Source: Bizionia sp. M204 (GTDB lineage Bacteria > Bacteroidota > Bacteroidia > Flavobacteriales > Flavobacteriaceae). Taken from it: a stretch of DNA of 64,000 nt. The translations under genes and the position numbers were made by a program. Below, in pieces: positions 53,215-61,625 of the stretch. Where the stretch lies: the NCBI RefSeq assembly GCF_023205095.1, contig NZ_CP046242.1:1353001-1417000 (forward strand), given 5' to 3'. The notes under the pieces are model-generated. The model searched no databases, was not told the DNA's origin, and was given only the letters and a program-made list of their open reading frames with translations. Position 1 is the first letter of the stretch. Every line of letters begins with the position of its first letter.

Positions 53215-54494
53215 TTTGGTTTACCACCAATTTACGGATTCAAGATAATACGGTTTTGGCCCATGCCTTAAAATTAAACCATCCTATAATTGGTATCTAT
53301 TGTTTTGATCCGCGACATTACAAAACGACCACATACGGTTTTAAAAAAACAGAAAAATATCGTGCCCGTTTTACGATTGAAAGTGTTCAGGATTTAAAAA
53401 ACCAGTTGGAGTCACTCAATATTCCGTTATTTACATTCTACGAGAAACCAGAAATAGCCATTCCAAAACTTTGTGAAACTTACAGTATATCAGATATCTG
53501 TTTGCAAAAAGAATTTACAAGTGAAGAAACTCAAACTATTCAAAACCTTAAAGTTAAAGTTTCTAAGCTCACAAGCTTTCATGAATGGTATGATCAGTTT
53601 TTATTTCATCCTGATGATGTTTTTATTCATTTAAATGAAATTCCAAAGGTATTTACAAATTTCAGAAAAGTATTAGAAAAAAACTGTTCTGTAAACAACA
53701 AGCTTAAAGCAACAAAACAAGTTGCTTTTCAAATCGAAAATAACACAACAATTCCAAATTTAAAAATTCTAGGTTTTTCGGAATTTACAACCCATACGCA
53801 TACGGCTTTTCCATTTTCGGGTGGTGAAACGGCTGCTCAAAACCGATTAAACACTTATGTGTTTGAAACCAAAAAAATAGGATTTTATAAGAAAACTAGA
53901 AACGGTTTATTAGGTACAGATTACAGCTCTAAATTTTCGGCGTGGTTGGCCAACGGCTGTATTAGTGCTAGGCAAATATATTGGGCCATTAAAGAGTTTG
54001 AGCGCACAGAATTCAAAAACGAATCGACTTATTGGCTTATTTTCGAATTAATCTGGCGCGATTTCTTCAAGTTTATTGCCTTGCAACATGGGAATGCTAT
54101 TTTTAAAATTGATGGTATTAATCAACAATCCTATAATTGGAAAACAAATCCAACTTTAATTAAAAAGTGGTGTTCTGGAGCAACACCTGAACGGTTTGTA
54201 AATGCTAATATGATGGAGCTCAATAAAACCGGCTGGATGAGTAATCGTGGGCGACAAAATGTGGCATCTTACTTTGCCAAAACATTAGAACTCGATTGGC
54301 GCGTTGGTGCGGCATATTTTGAATCCCTACTTATAGATTATGATGTGCATAGCAATTATGGTAACTGGTTGTACGTGGCAGGTGTTGGAAACGACCCTAG
54401 AAATAGGACTTTTAATGTGAAGCTCCAGGCCGACCGTTATGATGAACATGGTAAATTTCAGAAGCAATGGCTTCAAAATACGTTATTTGAATGA
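53184..54494 (+). CDS. Cryptochrome DASH family protein
   Basis: The 436-residue protein has an N-terminal photolyase antenna domain ([20 protein letters not shown]) and a C-terminal FAD domain. It has [20 protein letters not shown], then [40 protein letters not shown], and the DASH signature [18 protein letters not shown] proteins bind FAD and usually MTHF and repair CPDs in single-stranded DNA or act in light sensing. It ends 4 bp inside the next gene (ATGA-type overlap). One of four members of the superfamily in this cluster. Confidence 0.92.
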   Translation: MQTKQNTYTLVWFTTNLRIQDNTVLAHALKLNHPIIGIYCFDPRHYKTTTYGFKKTEKYRARFTIESVQDLKNQLESLNIPLFTFYEKPEIAIPKLCETYSISDICLQKEFTSEETQTIQNLKVKVSKLTSFHEWYDQFLFHPDDVFIHLNEIPKVFTNFRKVLEKNCSVNNKLKATKQVAFQIENNTTIPNLKILGFSEFTTHTHTAFPFSGGETAAQNRLNTYVFETKKIGFYKKTRNGLLGTDYSSKFSAWLANGCISARQIYWAIKEFERTEFKNESTYWLIFELIWRDFFKFIALQHGNAIFKIDGINQQSYNWKTNPTLIKKWCSGATPERFVNANMMELNKTGWMSNRGRQNVASYFAKTLELDWRVGAAYFESLLIDYDVHSNYGNWLYVAGVGNDPRNRTFNVKLQADRYDEHGKFQKQWLQNTLFE

Positions 54495-56023
54495 AAACAC
54501 TCCGACTCCTTTTAGGCGACCAGTTAAATATTAAGCATCCTTGGTTTAAATCCGTTGATGATGATATCGTTTACGCTATTTTTGAAATGCGCCAAGAAAC
54601 CGATTATGTCACCCATCATATTCAAAAAGTAATTGGGTTTTTCGCAGCCATGCGCGAATTTGCTTCCACGTTAGAATCTGCTGGACACCAGTTTATTTAT
54701 TATAAAATTACGGATAAAAATAATACGCAAAAACTGCCTGAAAATCTTCAAAAAATTATCCGTGAAAAAGACATTTCTTGCTTTGAATATCAACTGCCGG
54801 ATGAATATAGATTGGATAGGCAATTGCAAAAATTCGCTAAAACCCTTTCCATAGAATGTAATGTTGTTGATACGTCACATTTTTACACCAAACGTGAAGA
54901 TTTACAAACGTTCTATAAAGGCAAAAAGCAATTTGTCATGGAAAATTTTTATCGTGACATGCGTAAAAAGCATGACATTTTAATGGCTTATGGTAATCCG
55001 GAAGGTGGTAAATGGAATTACGATAAATCCAATCGGAAGAAATGGAAAAACGAACCTGAAATTCCAACGTACAAATATTTTAAGAATGAGGTATCTGCAG
55101 TCGTTTCCGATATAGAAAAATCCGGTATTAAAACCATGGGGAATTGGAACCTAAAAACCTTCAATTATCCTATAAACAGGAAGCAAGCTTTGGAGCAGCT
55201 TAAATATTTCTGTGAACAGTTATTAATTCATTTTGGCGATTATCAAGATGCTTTGCATACCGATGAAGTTTATTTATTTCATTCACGCTTATCATTTGCC
55301 ATGAATATCAAATTGATTTCCGCCCGAAATGTGGTTGATACAATTTTAAATTATTACCGAAAGCATGAAGATTCTATAGATATTTCGCAAGTAGAAGGAT
55401 TTATCCGTCAAGTTATTGGTTGGCGTGAGTATATGCGTGGCATGTATTGGGCATTAATGCCAGACTTCAAAGAGCAGAATTATTTAAACAATAGGAATAG
55501 TTTAGCCGATTTCTTTTGGACAGGAAACACCAAAATGGCTTGCTTAAAACATAGTATTTCCAATTCCTTGGATAACGCGTATGCGCATCACATTCAACGT
55601 TTGATGATTACGGGAAATTACGCACTCCTAACCCAAACCCATCCAGATGCTGTAGATGCATGGTATTTAGGAATTTATGCAGATGCTGTAGAATGGGTTC
55701 AATTACCCAACACGCGTGGCATGAGTCAATTTGCCGATGGTGGAAATATTGCTACCAAACCCTATGTGTCTTCGGGTTCCTATATTCAGAAAATGAGTAA
55801 TTATTGTGACGGTTGTCATTATAACTATAAGAAAAAAACAGAAGCCGATGCCTGCCCATTCAATAGCCTATATTGGAACTTTTTGGATGATAAGCGTGAA
55901 CAATTAGAATCCAATTTTAGAATGAAAATGATGTATTCCATCCTTAATAAAATGGATGCCGATAAGCTTTCAGCATTGAAAGAACGCGCGACACACATTA
56001 TACAAAATCAAGATGCATACTAA
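54491..56023 (+). CDS. Iron-sulfur photolyase/cryptochrome (FeS-BCP, PhrB type)
   Basis: The 510-residue protein starts [18 protein letters not shown], the typical beginning of the FeS-BCP group. Four cysteines at 351, 439, 442 and 455 match, with a shift of one, the 4Fe-4S ligands reported for Agrobacterium PhrB (350, 438, 441, 454); the context YCDGCHY and DACPFNSLYWNF is the same. PhrB-type enzymes repair (6-4) photoproducts and bind FAD and a lumazine antenna. The length is also nearly equal. It overlaps both neighbours (4 bp before, 11 bp after), so it belongs to the same translation unit. Confidence 0.95.
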   Translation: MKTLRLLLGDQLNIKHPWFKSVDDDIVYAIFEMRQETDYVTHHIQKVIGFFAAMREFASTLESAGHQFIYYKITDKNNTQKLPENLQKIIREKDISCFEYQLPDEYRLDRQLQKFAKTLSIECNVVDTSHFYTKREDLQTFYKGKKQFVMENFYRDMRKKHDILMAYGNPEGGKWNYDKSNRKKWKNEPEIPTYKYFKNEVSAVVSDIEKSGIKTMGNWNLKTFNYPINRKQALEQLKYFCEQLLIHFGDYQDALHTDEVYLFHSRLSFAMNIKLISARNVVDTILNYYRKHEDSIDISQVEGFIRQVIGWREYMRGMYWALMPDFKEQNYLNNRNSLADFFWTGNTKMACLKHSISNSLDNAYAHHIQRLMITGNYALLTQTHPDAVDAWYLGIYADAVEWVQLPNTRGMSQFADGGNIATKPYVSSGSYIQKMSNYCDGCHYNYKKKTEADACPFNSLYWNFLDDKREQLESNFRMKMMYSILNKMDADKLSALKERATHIIQNQDAY

Positions 56024-57509
56024 CCGAGAACCGATACATATTGTTTGGTTTAAACGCGATTTGCGTTTAGAAGATCATGAGCCGTTGAAAAAGGCTCTTG
56101 AACAGAATGAGCGTGTGCTTTGCTTGTTTGTTTTTGAACAATTACTTCTTGATGATCCGCATTATAGCGAACGGCATTGGGATTTTATAAAAGAATCTAT
56201 TCGCGATATGAATGCCTTTTTAAATCCCTATAATACGAAAGTACTGGCTATAAATTCTGATATCATTTCGGCCTGTAACATAATTTCTAATTCGTATCAA
56301 ATTAAAAACGTTTATTCACATCAAGAAACGGGAATTCAAGTAACTTTTGATCGGGACAAAGCGTTTAAACGCTACTGCAAAAATAATGTAATTTCATGGC
56401 AAGAAAGCATTCAAAATGGTGTGGTTCGTGGTTTAAAAACTCGTGAATTATGGTTTGAAAACTGGAATAAAATTATGGCTGAACCGCTTATTACCTTTAC
56501 AGCTCAAACTTCTAATTTTTTGCCTTTGGATGCTATTTACGAATTAGAAATGCAATGTCAATCAGCAAATCTAGAAACGGCAACAGATAAGCCTTTTCAA
56601 AAAGGCGGAACGAAAACAGGAAATAAATACCTACTATCCTTTTTAAACAATAGGCATAAGGATTATATGTTTCATATTTCTAAACCTGAAAAATCTCGAA
56701 AAAGTTGCAGTCGTTTGTCACCTTATATTGCTTGGGGCAATTTATCTGTTAGGCAAGTGTATCAAGCGTCTAAAACCGCTCAAGTATCGTCTAGCTATAA
56801 GAAGCAATTATCTGCTTTCCGTTCCCGATTACGTTGGCAAGCGCATTTTATTCAAAAGTTTGAGATGGAACATATTATGGAAAAGGTGAGCGTTAATAAG
56901 GGTTACCATAAACTTAAAAAATCTATTTCAGAACACTACCAAATGGCTTGGAAAACGGGACAAACCGGGTTTCCTTTGGTAGATGCTAGCATGCGCTGCT
57001 TAAACCAAACCGGCTATATTAATTTTAGAATGCGCGCCTTATTAGTATCGTTTTTTACGCATATTTTATGGCAACCATGGCAAGATGCCTCCAAACATTT
57101 ATCGCGGCAATTTTTAGATTTCGAACCTGGAATTCATTATCCACAATTGCAAATGCAAGCAGGTGAAACAGGTATAAATAATTTACGAATTTATAATCCC
57201 ATAAAAAACAGTTTAGAACATGATCCTGATGGGATATTTATTAAACATTGGGTTCCTGAACTACGTGATTTAGATTTACCATTCGTGCATGAACCCTATT
57301 TAATGACTACCTTAGACCAACAATTCAATAATTTCCAATTAGGTATAGACTACCCCTTCCCTATTGTCGATTTAAAATCGAAAAGAAAACGTGCTAGTGA
57401 AACACTCTGGAATATGAAGAAAAACCCCAAAGTTAAAAATGAAAGCATACGCATTCTTAAAAAACACACCATTGATAATCGCTCTAATTTATTGAAGAAC
57501 GACGATTAA
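56013..57509 (+). CDS. Third, divergent photolyase/cryptochrome family protein
   Basis: The 498-residue protein has the antenna domain start HIVWFKRDLRLEDHEPLKKA and a FAD-domain series (YIAWGNLSVRQVYQ, then QTGFPLVDASMRCLNQTGYI and FRMRALLVSFFTHILWQPWQ). Where class I enzymes have SN.GNWQW..G..D, this protein reads HYPQLQMQAGETGINNLRIY and continues NPIKNSLEHDPDGIFI. The asparagine-tryptophan segment near flavin N5 is therefore replaced. From memory this is a recognised bacterial subfamily of unclear substrate. It overlaps the FeS gene by 11 bp. It could be a repair enzyme with altered chemistry or a light sensor. Confidence 0.85.
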   Translation: MHTNREPIHIVWFKRDLRLEDHEPLKKALEQNERVLCLFVFEQLLLDDPHYSERHWDFIKESIRDMNAFLNPYNTKVLAINSDIISACNIISNSYQIKNVYSHQETGIQVTFDRDKAFKRYCKNNVISWQESIQNGVVRGLKTRELWFENWNKIMAEPLITFTAQTSNFLPLDAIYELEMQCQSANLETATDKPFQKGGTKTGNKYLLSFLNNRHKDYMFHISKPEKSRKSCSRLSPYIAWGNLSVRQVYQASKTAQVSSSYKKQLSAFRSRLRWQAHFIQKFEMEHIMEKVSVNKGYHKLKKSISEHYQMAWKTGQTGFPLVDASMRCLNQTGYINFRMRALLVSFFTHILWQPWQDASKHLSRQFLDFEPGIHYPQLQMQAGETGINNLRIYNPIKNSLEHDPDGIFIKHWVPELRDLDLPFVHEPYLMTTLDQQFNNFQLGIDYPFPIVDLKSKRKRASETLWNMKKNPKVKNESIRILKKHTIDNRSNLLKNDD

Positions 57510-57539
57510 TATATTAATTTCCAAAACAATTGTTAATTT

Positions 57540-57583
57540 TTGTTTAACTTCTATTAATAACCGTTAAACATTTTGTAACTTTG
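57540..57583 (+). promoter_or_regulatory. Light-cluster promoter/operator, copy 2
   Basis: GTTTAAC (57542-57548) and GTTAAAC (57563-57569) have the same 14-bp spacer as copy 1 and are followed by the same TTTTGTA step into a -7 box TAACTTTG (57576-57583). By hand, 31 of 44 positions agree with copy 1 even though most of the spacer differs. It divides the cluster into two transcripts that would answer to one regulator. Confidence 0.7.
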
Positions 57584-57601
57584 ATATTAAATAAACCTAA
57601 T

Positions 57602-58030
57602 TTGATATTAAACAGTACATATCACGACAAAGAGCACAAAGAAGTTATTTCGGACTTAATAGGTAAGCCTTATTCTTTTTTTGAAGCACTCAAGTTGAAA
57701 GGAATTGGCTCTAAACGCATGATTATAAATGAGGTTAGTCCGAATTTACAAGCCTATTTAAACCGCGTTTCAGATATTAATTACGCCAATATTGAAATGC
57801 GTTCTGGCGGAATCATTATATATATTAATAAAGGCCTAAAGAATTTTTCTTGGATTATTCCTTATTATCAATTGGTTTTATATAAAACTAATGGCGCTAG
57901 CATTCATGCTCAAGGTAAGTTTATCAACTTTGAAAATAATAACATGTTTAAAGAGAATAAAGCTTTTTTTAAACGCTTATTAGATGCAAAAGTGATTTAT
58001 GATCAACGTTTTAACTTTATGGACTCATGA
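57602..58030 (+). CDS. Unknown protein at the head of the second light-cluster transcript
   Basis: There is no ATG at the beginning. An upstream in-frame TTG (57581) lies inside the -7 box, so it cannot be in the mRNA made from that promoter. The TTG at 57602 is therefore the better choice and gives 142 residues, with a leader of roughly 12 nt. The two starts lie in a direct repeat of TTTGATATTAAA. The protein is soluble, of mixed helix and strand (KPYSFFEALKLKGIGSKRMI, then IEMRSGGIIIYINKGLKNFS), with no family I recognise. Its stop overlaps the TIGR03643 start (ATGA-type). Confidence 0.65.
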   Translation: MILNSTYHDKEHKEVISDLIGKPYSFFEALKLKGIGSKRMIINEVSPNLQAYLNRVSDINYANIEMRSGGIIIYINKGLKNFSWIIPYYQLVLYKTNGASIHAQGKFINFENNNMFKENKAFFKRLLDAKVIYDQRFNFMDS

Positions 58031-58302
58031 ATGGTTTTAAAACGCGCGAGATAGATAGAATTATTGAAATGGCTTGGGAAGACCGCACCACATTTGAGGC
58101 TATTAAATTTCAATTTGGTTTGGAAGAACAAGATGTTATAAGCTTGATGCGGCGCGAAATGAAACCTAGCAGTTTCAGAATGTGGCGCAAACGGGTTCAA
58201 GGTAGGAAAACCAAACATGAAAAATTACGCGCTTTTGAAAAAGGACGTTTTAAATGTAGTAGACAAAAACAAATTACACATAATAAAATAAGTAAACGCT
58301 AA
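58027..58302 (+). CDS. TIGR03643 family protein
   Basis: The 91-residue protein contains the family core REIDRIIEMAWEDRTTFEAI, then FQFGLEEQDVISLMRREM, then SSFRMWRKRVQGRKTKHEKL. It looks like a small helix-turn-helix fold followed by a basic tail (KGRFKCSRQKQ), so nucleic acid binding is possible. The family is repeatedly found with photolyase genes but has no known function. It is the second gene of the 57540 promoter unit. Confidence 0.88.
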   Translation: MNGFKTREIDRIIEMAWEDRTTFEAIKFQFGLEEQDVISLMRREMKPSSFRMWRKRVQGRKTKHEKLRAFEKGRFKCSRQKQITHNKISKR

Positions 58303-58351
58303 TGGTGCTTTGCCTCAATAAAATAAGGACAGCACGTAATAAAAAGAGAGT

Positions 58352-59050
58352 ATGAAAATAGAATCTACATTATCTAAAAATCAACAGAAAAACAGTTTAA
58401 ATGGTTTTTCTACGGACATGATTGGGGACGACCATTTATCAACAGGATTAGAAACACCCATGAAATCTGACGCGTTCAAACTTTCAGATTCCGAAAAAAA
58501 GCAACGTATTTCTGTGTTATTTGAAGAAATAATGGATGTTATGGGGTTAGATTTAACGGACGACTCGTTAAAAGGAACACCCGATCGTGTTGCTAAAATG
58601 TATATAGATGAAATATTTTCTGGTTTAAACCCTAAAAACAAGCCTAAAGTTGCCTTATTTGAAAATAAGTACCGTTATAACCAAATGGTTCTCGAAAAAA
58701 ATATTACCTTTTACTCCAATTGCGAACATCATTTTGTACCCATCATTGGTAAAGCACATCTGGCCTATATTTCTTCTGGAAAAGTAATAGGATTATCCAA
58801 GTTAAACAGAATTGTGCACTATTTCGCAAAAAGACCACAGGTGCAGGAACGTTTAACGAATCAAATTGCCAACGAACTCAAAACTATTTTAGATACAGAA
58901 GACATAGCCGTTATTATTGATGCCAAACATTTGTGTGTATCTTCACGAGGCGTTAAGGACGATACTTCTGCAACTGTAACGGCTTATTACGGTGGCGCAT
59001 TTAATTCACCAGAAAAAATAATCGAATTACAAAACTATTTAAATCATTAA
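58352..59050 (+). CDS. folE: GTP cyclohydrolase I (FolE)
   Basis: The 232-residue enzyme has zinc ligands Cys124, His127 and Cys195 (NCEHHFVP and HLCVSSRG), with the same 71-residue spacing as in E. coli. GTPDRVAKMY, then GLSKLNRIVHYFAKRPQVQE is also typical. It converts GTP to 7,8-dihydroneopterin triphosphate, the first step to folate and other pterins. The first 45 residues are a variable extension. In a photolyase cluster its likely use is to raise pterin or MTHF supply for antenna cofactors; a housekeeping copy may exist elsewhere. Confidence 0.95.
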   Translation: MKIESTLSKNQQKNSLNGFSTDMIGDDHLSTGLETPMKSDAFKLSDSEKKQRISVLFEEIMDVMGLDLTDDSLKGTPDRVAKMYIDEIFSGLNPKNKPKVALFENKYRYNQMVLEKNITFYSNCEHHFVPIIGKAHLAYISSGKVIGLSKLNRIVHYFAKRPQVQERLTNQIANELKTILDTEDIAVIIDAKHLCVSSRGVKDDTSATVTAYYGGAFNSPEKIIELQNYLNH

Positions 59051-59053
59051 ATT

Positions 59054-59278
59054 ATGGATACCATAGAACGTGCTCTAGAATTTGAGCAAACCAAACTAAA
59101 GTCATTATCCACTAGCGATAGAATAAAAATATCTAGAGAAGCTAAAGAACTAATCTTGGAATTAAACAAAATTTACAAGAAAAAGAAAGACGAAAGCATC
59201 ATGGATATTATGAAGCGTTTAACAGCCATTAAACAAAAAGTTGAAAAACGATTAAAAGGGAGACCCTTAACGGCTTAG
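59054..59278 (+). CDS. Small helical protein of unknown function
   Basis: The 74-residue protein is highly charged and predicted to be all helix (RALEFEQTKLKSLSTSDRIK, then AKELILELNKIYKKKKDESI). It lies 3 bp after folE and 12 bp before the SDR gene. Codon use and spacing suggest it is real. No motif is recognised; a coiled-coil helper or nucleic acid contact is possible because of its basic end (KKVEKRLKGRP-like). Confidence 0.6.
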   Translation: MDTIERALEFEQTKLKSLSTSDRIKISREAKELILELNKIYKKKKDESIMDIMKRLTAIKQKVEKRLKGRPLTA

Positions 59279-59290
59279 ATTAATTATAGA

Positions 59291-59974
59291 ATGAAAACTT
59301 ATATTATTGTTGGGGGCAGCAAAGGCATTGGCCGCGCAATTTCCATGAAATTATTAGAAAATCATAAGGTCATTAATTTAAGCAGGTCTAAACCTGATTT
59401 TAATCATGATAATTTAAAACATTATGCGGTTGATATTTTGAGTGATGACCTACCTTATTTAGATCAAGCTGATGGCTTAATATATTGTCCTGGCAGTATT
59501 AATTTAAAGCCCATTGGCCGTTTAAGTTTAGATGATTTTCGTTCGGATTTTGAAATTAATGTGATAGGTGCTGTTCAAGCAATTCAAAAATATCTTCCTA
59601 TAATAAAAAAAGGAGATAAACCGTCCATGTTATTTTTTAGTACAGTAGCTGCAAAATTAGGGATGCCGTTTCATGCTAGCGTGGCGGCTTCAAAAGCAGC
59701 TGTGGAAGGTTTGGTAAAATCTATTGGCGCTGAATTGGCACCAACAGTTCGTGTAAATGCCATTGCGCCCACAGTTACGAATACCGAATTAGCGTCTAAA
59801 TTACTGCGAAACGAGAAAATGATTAACAACATCACAGAGCGGCATCCCCTTAAAAAATTCTTAAACCCAACAGAAGTTGCCGAAATGGCTTCATTCCTCC
59901 TATCGGATCATGCAGCCGCTATTTCTGGTCAAATTTTCGAGATGGATTGCGGCATTGTATCCTTCAAAATATAA
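59291..59974 (+). CDS. Short-chain dehydrogenase-like protein lacking the catalytic tyrosine
   Basis: The 227-residue protein has the SDR cofactor motif GGSKGIGRAI (8-17), and the active-site region FFSTVAAKLGMPFHAS then VAASKAAVEGL. The catalytic lysine is Lys135 and serine is Ser117, but position 131, where the YxxxK tyrosine should be, is Val. Similar SDRs next to photolyase genes share the ASVAASK form, so it may be a subfamily with altered chemistry or a non-catalytic NAD(P)-binding protein. The C-terminal part (NAIAPTVTNTELASKLLRNE, GQIFEMDCG) is otherwise normal. Confidence 0.85.
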   Translation: MKTYIIVGGSKGIGRAISMKLLENHKVINLSRSKPDFNHDNLKHYAVDILSDDLPYLDQADGLIYCPGSINLKPIGRLSLDDFRSDFEINVIGAVQAIQKYLPIIKKGDKPSMLFFSTVAAKLGMPFHASVAASKAAVEGLVKSIGAELAPTVRVNAIAPTVTNTELASKLLRNEKMINNITERHPLKKFLNPTEVAEMASFLLSDHAAAISGQIFEMDCGIVSFKI

Positions 59975-59977
59975 CTC

Positions 59978-60523
59978 ATGAAATACGTATTTACACTTAT
60001 AATTATGTTTAGTTTATTTAATAAAAGTCAAGCACAAACCGAACCAACACAATCCATATATGATATTGCCATTAACGGTTTGGATGGTAAACCGTTAAAA
60101 TTATCAGATTTTAAAGGAAAACATATATTGTTTGTCAATGTGGCGTCCAAATGTGGTTTTACGGGTCAATATGAAGATTTGCAAAAACTTTACGATACGT
60201 ACAAGGATAACCTGATGGTTATAGGCGTTCCATGTAATCAATTTGGTGGTCAAGAACCTGGAACTGCCTCCGATATCCAAACGTTCTGCCAAGCCAATTA
60301 TGAGGTAACATTCCAAATGACGGAAAAAGTAGACGTTAAAGGTGATAATCAACATGCCCTTTATAAGTGGTTAACCAATCAGGAGTTAAACGGTAAGTCT
60401 AGTTCCAATGTTAAGTGGAATTTCCAAAAGTATTTAGTGGATGGAAACGGCCAATTAGTTGATTATTATTTTTCTGTAACCAATCCTATGAGTGGAAAAA
60501 TTACTAAAAATTTAACGCTGTAA
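59978..60523 (+). CDS. Secreted glutathione peroxidase-like protein
   Basis: The 181-residue protein has a signal peptide (MKYVFTLIIMFSLFNKSQAQ) and the GPx core: FVNVASKCGFTGQYEDLQKL with peroxidatic Cys59, then VIGVPCNQFGGQEPG, and SSNVKWNFQKYLVD with the Trp-Asn pair of the active site. It is a cysteine rather than selenocysteine form and probably uses thioredoxin-like reductants in the periplasm to remove peroxides. Its place between an SDR and a Lacal_2735-like gene in a light cluster fits defence against photo-oxidative damage. Confidence 0.92.
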   Translation: MKYVFTLIIMFSLFNKSQAQTEPTQSIYDIAINGLDGKPLKLSDFKGKHILFVNVASKCGFTGQYEDLQKLYDTYKDNLMVIGVPCNQFGGQEPGTASDIQTFCQANYEVTFQMTEKVDVKGDNQHALYKWLTNQELNGKSSSNVKWNFQKYLVDGNGQLVDYYFSVTNPMSGKITKNLTL

Positions 60524-60525
60524 TT

Positions 60526-60696
60526 ATGTTTGGACTCTTTAAATCAAAATCTGAAATTGAAAAACTTCAGAAACAATATGAAGTTATTATGAAAGACTGG
60601 CATCGCCTATCAACAACCGATAGAAAAGCTAGCGATTTAAAATATGCTGAAGCACAAAAAATTGCTGATAAAATAGAAATTTTACAAAATAAGTAA
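60526..60696 (+). CDS. Small Lacal_2735-like protein
   Basis: A 56-residue frame (ATG 60526 to TAA 60694-60696) encodes MFGLFKSKSEIEKLQKQYEV, a charged helical protein ending in IADKIEILQNK. The start MFGLFK..SEIEKLQ and the segment LSTTDRKASDLKYAEA match, from memory, the flavobacterial Lacal_2735 family of unknown function. It lies 2 bp after the GPx gene and 1 bp before tspO, so it is clearly part of the operon. Confidence 0.8.
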   Translation: MFGLFKSKSEIEKLQKQYEVIMKDWHRLSTTDRKASDLKYAEAQKIADKIEILQNK

Positions 60697-60697
60697 T

Positions 60698-61162
60698 ATG
60701 AAATTTGTCCCACTTTTAATTCTGTTTCTAATTATAAATTTTGGCAGTTTAGCAATTGGTAGCTGGTTAATGGGTGATGGCGCTACGTCACCTTGGTACA
60801 CCAATTTAAATAAAGCACCTTGGACACCTCCAGGCTGGGTTTTTGGTGCGGCATGGACATTTATCATGATTTGCTTTTCGGTGTATTTAACCTATCTGTT
60901 TAAAGATTACCAATCGCCATTAATAATAGGCGTATTTGCTCTTCAGGTGGTTTTAAATATTGCTTGGAATTTTTTATTTTTTAATCAGCACCTCGTACTA
61001 TTCGCTTTAATCACGATTGTTTTATTAACGCTCGTAATCTTTTATTTCTTTTTCACCTTTCGTATGGATGCCATGAATTCTTGGCGCTATTTATTAGTCC
61101 CTTATATGATATGGCTTTGCATTGCAACCTCTTTAAATCTTTACGTTTTACTCAATAACTAA
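60698..61162 (+). CDS. TspO/MBR family tryptophan-rich membrane protein
   Basis: The 154-residue protein has five membrane helices and the family pattern WYTNLNKAPWTPPGWVFGAA, then WTFIMICFSVYL, with many tryptophans. TspO proteins bind porphyrins and are linked to light and oxidative stress in bacteria such as Rhodobacter. In this cluster it fits a response to photosensitising tetrapyrroles. Its stop overlaps the start of the SRPBCC gene (TAATG). Confidence 0.93.
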   Translation: MKFVPLLILFLIINFGSLAIGSWLMGDGATSPWYTNLNKAPWTPPGWVFGAAWTFIMICFSVYLTYLFKDYQSPLIIGVFALQVVLNIAWNFLFFNQHLVLFALITIVLLTLVIFYFFFTFRMDAMNSWRYLLVPYMIWLCIATSLNLYVLLNN

Positions 61163-61623
61163 TGAAAATTTACACCTTACACGCGAAGCAAAATCTACCA
61201 ATTTCTGTAGATCAGGCATGGGAATTTTTATCGGACCCAAAAAATCTTAAAACTATTACACCAGATTACATGGGCTTTCATATTCTTTCAGGAGCGGACA
61301 GACCTATGTTTGCAGGTCAATTAATTCAATATATTGTAACACCTGTTTTGGGTATTAAAACGAAGTGGGTAACAGAAATTACACACGTTATTGACAAGGC
61401 ATATTTTGTGGATGAGCAACGCTTTGGTCCGTATGCGCTTTGGCATCATAAACATTTTATTAAAGCCATTGATGGTGGTGTAGAAATGGAAGATATTATA
61501 GATTACAAAGTTCCTATGGGTATACTAGGTCAACTGATACACCCATTAATTGTGAAGCCAAAATTAGATGAAATTTTTGCCTATCGTCAGAAAAAATTAG
61601 TAGAATTATTTGGAACTCTATAA
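61162..61623 (+). CDS. SRPBCC (START-like) family protein
   Basis: The 153-residue protein begins YTLHAKQNLPISVDQAWEFL, then FLSDPKNLKTITPDYMGFHI, the opening strand and helix of the SRPBCC/polyketide cyclase fold. It continues with WVTEITHVIDKAYFVDEQRF and ends with the long helix that closes the hydrophobic pocket. It should bind a hydrophobic ligand; genes of this type often accompany photolyase and carotenoid genes, but the ligand is unknown. It lies between tspO and the CPD photolyase with a 2-bp gap. Confidence 0.85.
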   Translation: MKIYTLHAKQNLPISVDQAWEFLSDPKNLKTITPDYMGFHILSGADRPMFAGQLIQYIVTPVLGIKTKWVTEITHVIDKAYFVDEQRFGPYALWHHKHFIKAIDGGVEMEDIIDYKVPMGILGQLIHPLIVKPKLDEIFAYRQKKLVELFGTL

Positions 61624-61625
61624 GT

